DNA from: Microbulbifer sp. VAAF005 | GTDB lineage: Bacteria > Pseudomonadota > Gammaproteobacteria > Pseudomonadales > Cellvibrionaceae | Length of the DNA stretch: 64,000 nt | Assembly: GCF_030012985.1 (NCBI RefSeq) | Contig: NZ_CP120233.1 | Coordinates: 3,467,001 to 3,531,000 of the forward strand | Direction: 5' to 3' | Shown here: positions 58,534-64,000 of the stretch, piece by piece | Position numbering within the stretch: the stretch's first letter is position 1 | Layout: the number at the start of each line of letters is the position of its first letter | Notes under the pieces: generated by a model | What the model was told of the DNA's origin: nothing | Database searches by the model: none | The model's input: only the letters and a program-made list of their open reading frames with translations | Program-made: the position numbers and the translations under genes

Positions 58534-59979
58534 GTGAAACTTGCAAATTCGGACCTGTTGAAATTTCAGAACTATATAGCGGGCGAATGGCGTGACGCTG
58601 CCGCCACTGTAAATGTATGTGACCCGGCAAATGGCGAGTTGCTGGGTCGTGTGGCCGACGGTACCGCAGAGGATGCCGAGGCGGCGGTGGCGGCTGCCAG
58701 TGAAGCCTTCCCCGCTTGGAGCCGCCGTACAGCCGGTGAGAGAGCTGCGGTTCTCAAGCGCTGGTACCAGCTGATCGTGGATAACAGCGATGACCTGGCA
58801 ATGATCCTTAGCCTGGAGCAGGGCAAGCCGGTAGCGGAAGCGAAAGGTGAGATTATCTACGGGGCTTCCTTTATTGAGTGGTTCGCGGAAGAGTGCCGCC
58901 GGGCCTACGGCCAGACAATCCCGACTCACAACCCGGCCATGCGCCTGAATACCATCCGCCAGCCGGTGGGTGTGGTGTCCTGTATTACTCCCTGGAACTT
59001 CCCCAACGCCATGATCACCCGCAAGGCGGGTCCGGCACTGGCGGCAGGCTGTACTGTGGTGATCAAACCGGCCCTGGAGACGCCACTATCTGCTTTGGCG
59101 CTGTGTCAATTGGCGGAAGAAGCGGGCCTGCCCAAGGGGACTATCAATGTAGTTACCGGCAGTGATTCTCCGGGAATTGGCAAGGTCCTGACCCAAGATC
59201 CCCGTGTGGCCAAATTCACCTTCACTGGCTCCACTGCTGTGGGCAAGCTGTTGATGTCCCAGTGCGCCAGCACCGTGAAAAAAATGTCCATGGAGCTCGG
59301 CGGCAACGCGCCGTTTATCGTATTTGACGATGCGGACATGGATACCGCAGTCAGCGCCTGTATGGCGACCAAATTCCGCAATGCGGGCCAGGTGTGCGTG
59401 GCCACCAACCGTATTTACGTGCACGAATCCGTGCATGATGAGTTTGTGGAAAAGCTGCGCGAGCAGGTTGCCGCCCTGAAGATCGGTCACGCTACCGATG
59501 AAGGGGTCAATATGGGCCCGATGATCTTCCGCAGGGCTGTGGACCGGGTTCAGGGGCTGGTACAGGATGCGGTTGAGGCCGGAGCAAAAATTGAAATTGG
59601 CGGTGAGCAGCTGGCCAATGGCGATAACTTTTTTGCGCCAACCATCCTCACTGGAGTTACCGATACCATGCGTATCGCCCAGGAGGAAATTTTTGGCCCT
59701 CTGGCGGCGGTACAGAAGTTCTCCGATGAGGAAGATGTGGTTCGCCGTGCCAATGAAACGCCCTACGGCTTGGCGGCGTACGTGATGAGTGAAAACATTC
59801 GCCGTGCCAATCGTGTGGTAGAGGCGCTCGACTACGGCATGATTGCCTGTAACACCGGGGTTTTCTCCACCACTGTGGCACCCTTCGGTGGTGTTAAAGA
59901 GTCCGGTATTGGCCGCGAGGGCGGTGTCGAGGGTATGGCCGAATTTTACGAGACCAAATATTGCTGTTTCGGGGCCTGA
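58534..59979 (+). CDS. gabD: Succinate-semialdehyde dehydrogenase
   Basis: 481 residues from GTG 58534, with AGGAA 6-7 bp upstream. NAD(P)-dependent GabD-type enzyme. Motifs: GVVSCITPWNFPNAMITRKAGPALAAGCTVVIKPALETPLSA, FTGSTAVGKLL, catalytic Glu in SMELGGNAPFIVFDDADMD, catalytic Cys in FRNAGQVCVATNRIYV, and PFGGVKESGIGREGG at the end. Converts succinate semialdehyde (or another short omega-semialdehyde) to the acid. Upstream of an omega-aminotransferase, which would make that semialdehyde. Confidence 0.94.
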   Translation: MKLANSDLLKFQNYIAGEWRDAAATVNVCDPANGELLGRVADGTAEDAEAAVAAASEAFPAWSRRTAGERAAVLKRWYQLIVDNSDDLAMILSLEQGKPVAEAKGEIIYGASFIEWFAEECRRAYGQTIPTHNPAMRLNTIRQPVGVVSCITPWNFPNAMITRKAGPALAAGCTVVIKPALETPLSALALCQLAEEAGLPKGTINVVTGSDSPGIGKVLTQDPRVAKFTFTGSTAVGKLLMSQCASTVKKMSMELGGNAPFIVFDDADMDTAVSACMATKFRNAGQVCVATNRIYVHESVHDEFVEKLREQVAALKIGHATDEGVNMGPMIFRRAVDRVQGLVQDAVEAGAKIEIGGEQLANGDNFFAPTILTGVTDTMRIAQEEIFGPLAAVQKFSDEEDVVRRANETPYGLAAYVMSENIRRANRVVEALDYGMIACNTGVFSTTVAPFGGVKESGIGREGGVEGMAEFYETKYCCFGA

Positions 59980-60004
59980 GTCCCGGTCTGAACACAACTG
60001 GCCT

Positions 60005-60058
60005 GCGCTTGTCCTAGGTGACAAGCGCCCGAACAGATTTTCGGGAGCCTGTGGCTCC
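60005..60058 (+). promoter_or_regulatory. Two tandem intercistronic hairpins between gabD and the aminotransferase
   Basis: GCGCTTGTC (60005-60013) pairs with GACAAGCGC (60020-60028), loop CTAGGT. Then GGGAGCC-TGT-GGCTCCC (60043-60059). Neither is followed by a T-run, so they look like processing or stability elements rather than a terminator. Confidence 0.6.
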
Positions 60059-60105
60059 CCTACTTAAGAGTTTGAAACTTCAGGGAACTTGCGGAGATTA
60101 ATACT

Positions 60106-61419
60106 ATGTCTGAGATGCAAACCGATGCTTTCTGGATGCCGTTTACCCCCAACCGCACCTTTAAGTCTGCACCGAGAATTGTGGAGCACGCCGAGGGGAT
60201 TTATCTCACGGAGAAAGGCGGTCGCCAGGTTATTGATGCGACTGCGGGTTTGTGGTGCAGCAATGCGGGTCACTGCCGTTCTGAAATTGCAGAGGCAATT
60301 TACCAGCAGGCAAAAACACTCGACTACAGCTCTATTTTTAATTTCGGCCACGAATTGGGTTTCGAATATTCCGAGCGCCTGGTAAAGCACACTCCCGATG
60401 GCCTGGACCATGTGTTCTTCGGTAATTCCGGTTCCGAGGCAGTTGAGAGCGCCCTGAAAATTGCCCTGCAATACCAGCGTGTACGCGGCAAGGGCACTCG
60501 CACTATGTTTATCGGCCGTGAGAAGGGTTATCACGGAGTAAACTTCGGCGGTATTTCTGTGGGCGGTATTCCTCCTAACTACCAGGGTTTTGGCCAGCCG
60601 GTGAAAGCCAACCATATGCGCCACACCCTGGATATCGAGCGCAATGCATTTAGTCGTGGCCTGCCGGAGCATGGTATTGAGCTGGCTGAAGACCTGGAGA
60701 GACTGGTAGCTTTCCACGGTGCCGACCAGATTGCCGCTGTGATTGTTGAGCCATTTGCCGGTGCCGGCGGTGTGGTACTGCCTCCCAAAGGCTACCTGCA
60801 ACGCCTGCGGGAAATTTGTGATAAGCACGACCTGCTGCTGATTTTTGATGAAGTCATCTCTGGCTGGGGCCGTACCGGTTCTGCATTTGCCTCCACGGAG
60901 TTCGGTGTGACCCCGGATATGATCACCTCCGCGAAGGGGATTACCAATGCCACAGTGCCCTTGAGTGCGGTATTTGTCAGCGACGAGATTTATAAAACCG
61001 TGATGAATGCGGCTCCCGATGGTGCGGTGGAATTCTTCCACGGTTATACCTACTCAGCACATCCGGTTGCCTGTGCGGCGGGTATGGCGACTCTGGATAT
61101 TTACGAGCGCGAAGGCCTGTTGACCCGCGCTGCCGGTGAAATTGGCCAGCACTGGGAAAATGCTCTGCACAGCCTGGCTGACCTGGACAATGTGATCGAT
61201 GTGCGCAATTACGGTTTGGTCGGCGCTATTGAGTTGCGCGCGCCGCAGGATCTGAAAGGGAAATACGGAGCTAAAGTCTCTGGTATGGCCTGGGAAGCTG
61301 GAGTGATGGCCCGTGGTATTGGCGATGCCCTGTGTATGTCCCCACCGCTGATTATCGAGAAGCACGAGATCGATGCTGTTGTGGATAAACTGCGTGGCGT
61401 GATCGGCGCTCTGGCCTGA
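60106..61419 (+). CDS. Omega-amino acid--pyruvate aminotransferase (class III)
   Basis: 437 residues, fold type I class-III aminotransferase. Schiff-base Lys277 in PDMITSAKGITNATVPLSAVF; PLP Asp248 in LLLIFDEVISGWGRTGSAF; GNSGSEAVESALKIALQYQ binds the phosphate. The FWMPFTPNRTFKSAPRIVEHAEGIYLTEKGGRQVIDATAGLWCSNAGHCR start is typical of beta-alanine/omega-amino acid:pyruvate aminotransferases. Paired with gabD, it would route GABA or beta-alanine nitrogen to alanine and feed a semialdehyde to GabD. Confidence 0.93.
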   Translation: MSEMQTDAFWMPFTPNRTFKSAPRIVEHAEGIYLTEKGGRQVIDATAGLWCSNAGHCRSEIAEAIYQQAKTLDYSSIFNFGHELGFEYSERLVKHTPDGLDHVFFGNSGSEAVESALKIALQYQRVRGKGTRTMFIGREKGYHGVNFGGISVGGIPPNYQGFGQPVKANHMRHTLDIERNAFSRGLPEHGIELAEDLERLVAFHGADQIAAVIVEPFAGAGGVVLPPKGYLQRLREICDKHDLLLIFDEVISGWGRTGSAFASTEFGVTPDMITSAKGITNATVPLSAVFVSDEIYKTVMNAAPDGAVEFFHGYTYSAHPVACAAGMATLDIYEREGLLTRAAGEIGQHWENALHSLADLDNVIDVRNYGLVGAIELRAPQDLKGKYGAKVSGMAWEAGVMARGIGDALCMSPPLIIEKHEIDAVVDKLRGVIGALA

Positions 61420-61814
61420 TTATGCTATTGCGGCAGCCCGTTCGGGCTGCCGTTCTCTCCAAATTACTCTTGTGTCAGAAGGAAAGAATACACATCTCTC
61501 GAGACGCGCCGTGTATACATCCCTGTAAACTCATAATCGGCATCCATGCCTCATACGGCCCCGAGTGCAGTCTTGCCTTATTAGTTTTCTCCCTTCCTCT
61601 CCTTTCATGACCCGCAGGGCAGTTTGCGTAACTTCCCTATTGTCGTTTAGAGCTACACTGAAAATAGTGGTCTGCGGCGCGGTCACAGTCTTTGCAGAGT
61701 CGACTGCCTGGCCGCGCTCGTAGGCTGCCTTTAAAAGCCGCCTGGGAAAAATTCAATTCCCTGATGGTAAGGGACTCTTCAATATGGAAAGTTACTCAAC
61801 CTGGGGACTTTTCT
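61420..61814. other. Intergenic stretch with no supported gene
   Basis: About 395 bp between the aminotransferase and the HdeD gene. It holds the terminator at 61429-61456 and, at 61541-61559, a 19-nt string nearly identical to one at 38691-38709. A frame running through here (61692-61814) is only the upstream extension of HdeD. Confidence 0.55.
61429..61456 (+). terminator. Intrinsic-type terminator after the aminotransferase
   Basis: CGGCAGCCCG-TT-CGGGCTGCCG is a perfect palindromic stem, effectively 8 bp with a CGTTCG loop, followed by TTCTCTCC. Confidence 0.7.
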
Positions 61815-62399
61815 ATGCCCGCTGACACTCCTCCCCTGGCGACCGGACCTATTTTGCAGGTGTTGTCTGCAAACTGGTGGCTACTCCTACTGCGCGGTAT
61901 TGTCGCGGTGATTTTTGGCGTGCTGACTTTTGTCTGGCCGGGATTGTCCCTGTTGACCCTGGTGTTACTTTTTGGGGTTTACGCTTTCCTGGATGGTATT
62001 TTTTCCCTGGTTGCGGCGGTGATGGGGAGGCATAAGTCCACTCCACTGTGGTGGTTGATTGTCTCGGGGCTGATCAGTTTGGCTGCGGGAATTGTGACTT
62101 TTATTTTCCCGCAGGTTACCGCTTTAGTGTTGGTCGTTTTTATCGGTGCCTGGGCCCTGGTGCGGGGTATCTTTGAAATTGTCGGCGCTATTCGCCTGCG
62201 CAAGGAAATTGATAACGAGTGGCTGCTGATCGCTATTGGTGTTCTCTCGGTGATTTTCGGAGTTGCGATTTTAGTCAGCCCCGGGGCTGGTGCTCTGGCG
62301 TTGCTCTGGGTAATCGGTGCCTATGCGATTATTTTGGGGCTGCCATTGATCTGGTTATCTTTCCGACTGCGCAAACACAATAAATCCGCTTCTTCATAA
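61815..62399 (+). CDS. HdeD-family membrane protein
   Basis: 194 residues from ATG 61815. Six membrane helices with the HdeD/DUF308 pattern: NWWLLLLRGIVAVIFGVLTFVWPGLSLLTLVLLFGVYAFLDGIFSLVAAV, then WWLIVSGLISLAAGIVTFIFPQVTALVLVVFIGAWALVRGIFEIVGAIRLRKEIDNEWLLIAIGVLSVIFGVAIL. HdeD is an acid-resistance membrane protein in E. coli; the role here is unknown. Confidence 0.9.
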   Translation: MPADTPPLATGPILQVLSANWWLLLLRGIVAVIFGVLTFVWPGLSLLTLVLLFGVYAFLDGIFSLVAAVMGRHKSTPLWWLIVSGLISLAAGIVTFIFPQVTALVLVVFIGAWALVRGIFEIVGAIRLRKEIDNEWLLIAIGVLSVIFGVAILVSPGAGALALLWVIGAYAIILGLPLIWLSFRLRKHNKSASS

Positions 62400-62426
62400 C
62401 CGTTTAACTCCAATACGCTCAGTAAT

Positions 62427-62464
62427 AAAAAAGGCCGGTATTACTTAGTAATACCGGCCTTTTC
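62427..62464. terminator. Strong bidirectional intrinsic terminator
   Basis: A6, AAGGCCGGTATTAC (62431-62444), TTA, GTAATACCGGCCTT (62448-62461), then T's. A perfect 14-bp stem between the convergent HdeD gene (ends 62399) and the aminopeptidase gene (ends 62499). Confidence 0.92.
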
Positions 62465-62498
62465 GAATTGCTATTTAAATAACAGCTTCTGTTTTTTA

Positions 62499-64000
62499 TT
62501 ATTTAGCAGCGAGATTGACTGCCTTCGGCAATGCCCCCATTAACGCTTTGCCTTTTTTCTCCAGTGCCATACACAGCTGGATTCGCTCCTCGGCTTGCGC
62601 GAGGCTGCGCTGGTATCCGGGGGCTAAATCACCTTGCTGGGCAAAGAGTTGTTGCAGTTCGCCCAGGTGCTGTTTATCGCAGAAGGCAGCGGCAAGTGAT
62701 GGGGTGCGGCGGCGGATCTGGGCCGGAATCTTATCTACCACCTTGTCAAAATTCTGTTGCAGCCACTCCCAGTGCTGTTCCTGAACCCTGGGTTGGGCCA
62801 GGGCGTAATGGATCAGGCCAAATGATTCTCTCGGCCCCATTTCGTCGCTGAGCGCTAATGCTTGAATGGTTTCCACTTGCTTGGGATTGTTGCTGGTGCC
62901 GATGGCATTGGCACTGGCATTTTCAAAGCGGGGATCATCCAGCTCGGCGCGGACTTTGATCAGGTGTGCGAGGAAATCTTCCCCTGCATCCTGTACTGCC
63001 ACACTCAGGGCTGCCTGGTATAGGTCGGAGCTTAACGCCTTCGCATCCCGTTCCTGTTTAAAGCCGGTAAAGGCGGTTGCCATTTCCTGTAACTGCTTGC
63101 GCGAGTCAGGATCTTCTGCAACTTGCGCCATAAAGGTTAGCAGGTCGCTGTGCAGCATCTGCTGGTCGCTATCACTGCTATTGGCGCTGCGATTTAGTAT
63201 CGGCAGGTACAGGTTCTGGGCAAAATTTAGGAATGCAGAGCGCTGGGATTCAACCAGGTAGTTATCCCGGTACTTCTGCAGGTAGCGCAGTGGCATGGTG
63301 ATCACCTGGCGCTTGTCCGCCACTGCGGATTTGCGCACTACTTCCAGCAGTGGTGCCGCAGTGAGATTGCCGGCCTCGAAAGCTGAGAAGGCGCTGTCGA
63401 TAATGGACAGCTGCTCAGTGGCAGAGAACTGGGCAAATTGTTTAATCAGTGCCTGCCACTGCGCCTTGGGAAGGTTCCAGCGGTAGTAGCCGCTGCCCTG
63501 AGCATTGGGCATTACCCAATTTGGGCAGGCACCGCCGGTAATCTCCAGGGTTTCCCTTGGCTCAGTCAGGATCTGGCACTGCTGCACGCCGCTATCGGTG
63601 CTGAAGCAGAAGGGGATGCTCCATTTATCGCTGGCGTCGGCGATAGGGGAGCCGAGTGGCTTGTAACGGCTCTGCTGAACCACTAGCGAGGCCTTGCCGT
63701 CGCTATTGCAGTCCATGAAGATATCCAGTTGTGGAACCCCTTTTTGCTCGACAAAACTGCGGAAAGTCTCGGTCAGTTCCGGGGTGTTGGTTTCCTGGCC
63801 GATCACTTTGTAGAAGGGTGGTGAGTCGGCCACGCTGTCGGAGAAGGTTTCCAGGTAACGTCCCAGTGCCGGGCGGAAGTTTTCCGCTCCGAAATAGGTG
63901 TCCACCATGTGGATAACGCCCAGGCTCTTCGAGTAAGTGATCGAATCGTAGGCGTTGCGAATATTGTTGTTGTCCGCGATGGGCTCACGAATGGCGCGGG
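62499..64000 (-). CDS. M1-family aminopeptidase, C-terminal part (5' end beyond window)
   Basis: The frame is open to base 64000, giving at least 500 residues. The start of the protein, including the HExxH zinc site, lies outside. The visible part begins RAIREPIADNNNIRNAYDSITYSKSLGVIHMVDTYFGAENFRPALGRYLETF, which is the region just after the catalytic domain of M1 enzymes (the conserved Y-x-K-G/S stretch and helical insert). A long helical ERAP1_C-like ARM-repeat domain follows to the stop (TAA at 62499). Aminopeptidase N-like enzymes remove N-terminal residues from peptides; a signal peptide cannot be assessed. Confidence 0.87.
   Translation of the reverse strand, partial: RAIREPIADNNNIRNAYDSITYSKSLGVIHMVDTYFGAENFRPALGRYLETFSDSVADSPPFYKVIGQETNTPELTETFRSFVEQKGVPQLDIFMDCNSDGKASLVVQQSRYKPLGSPIADASDKWSIPFCFSTDSGVQQCQILTEPRETLEITGGACPNWVMPNAQGSGYYRWNLPKAQWQALIKQFAQFSATEQLSIIDSAFSAFEAGNLTAAPLLEVVRKSAVADKRQVITMPLRYLQKYRDNYLVESQRSAFLNFAQNLYLPILNRSANSSDSDQQMLHSDLLTFMAQVAEDPDSRKQLQEMATAFTGFKQERDAKALSSDLYQAALSVAVQDAGEDFLAHLIKVRAELDDPRFENASANAIGTSNNPKQVETIQALALSDEMGPRESFGLIHYALAQPRVQEQHWEWLQQNFDKVVDKIPAQIRRRTPSLAAAFCDKQHLGELQQLFAQQGDLAPGYQRSLAQAEERIQLCMALEKKGKALMGALPKAVNLAAK

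Noticed and set aside
59086..61041. Two long minus-strand open frames (312 and 325 codons)
   Set aside because: They are antisense to gabD and the aminotransferase, whose catalytic residues are intact. Long antisense frames are common at this codon usage.
1..64000. CRISPR arrays, tRNA/rRNA genes, prophage or integrase genes
   Set aside because: No regularly spaced repeats, T-loop-like motifs in a cloverleaf setting, or phage or transposase proteins were found by eye.

Overview
The window looks like chromosomal DNA of a marine, aerobic gammaproteobacterium, most likely Cellvibrionales and Microbulbifer-like. This is inferred from intermediate GC, the many exported lipoproteins and outer-membrane proteins, and the mix of protein families; no rRNA, tRNA or marker alignment was available. 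Genes are dense and ordinary in layout. I saw no tRNA, rRNA, CRISPR array, phage or transposase gene.

Region 1-17.4 kb is the most unusual part. Two divergent gene sets encode an extracytoplasmic redox-type system. Leftward (minus strand) run a single-CxxCH exported protein, a lipoprotein with two tandem CxxCH modules plus a LamG-like domain, a Tat-exported DUF1501-type protein, an ApbE flavin transferase, a small exported coiled-coil protein and two large TPR proteins; the last is a lipoprotein that runs off the left edge. Rightward run an HzsA-like lipoprotein with two CxxCH motifs, an SH3b/beta-barrel protein, a second beta-barrel, a TlpA-type thioredoxin, a DUF4266 lipoprotein and a DUF3570 protein. 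The DUF3570 protein carries an ApbE-target-like D-x-x-S-G-A-S motif. I propose this as one candidate undescribed flavin/haem outer-membrane system.

Region 17.5-34.6 kb is mixed accessory and housekeeping sequence: two dimeric alpha/beta-barrel proteins with a divergent ArsR-type regulator, a frameshifted DUF998 membrane protein, a 264-bp MITE-like element, a PLP-dependent decarboxylase, hydrolases, a large Zn metalloprotease, a DUF350/transglutaminase-like pair, a quinol monooxygenase with a divergent LysR regulator, a secreted subtilisin, an M16 lipoprotein protease and a globin.

Region 35.1-48.4 kb is more core: pgk-fba, a lysophospholipase-like hydrolase, two small membrane proteins, a frameshifted MBL-fold hydrolase, a LytS/LytTR two-component pair, RarD, SerA, an FAH-family hydrolase and a PuuC-like aldehyde dehydrogenase. 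Region 48.7-57.2 kb holds small stress or membrane proteins (DUF2007, VOC, SpoIIAA-like with an early stop, TerC, PsiE, YccF, PH domain), esterases and a second, 213-bp MITE copy. Region 57.4-64 kb has a LysR regulator divergent from gabD plus an omega-aminotransferase, an HdeD protein and the C-terminal part of an M1 aminopeptidase cut by the right edge.

Four genes (HzsA-like, TlpA, DUF998, MBL-fold) are each broken by an apparent one-base loss in a short homopolymer. The common signature points to residual sequencing or assembly error rather than four independent pseudogenes. In each case the annotation gives the restored span.
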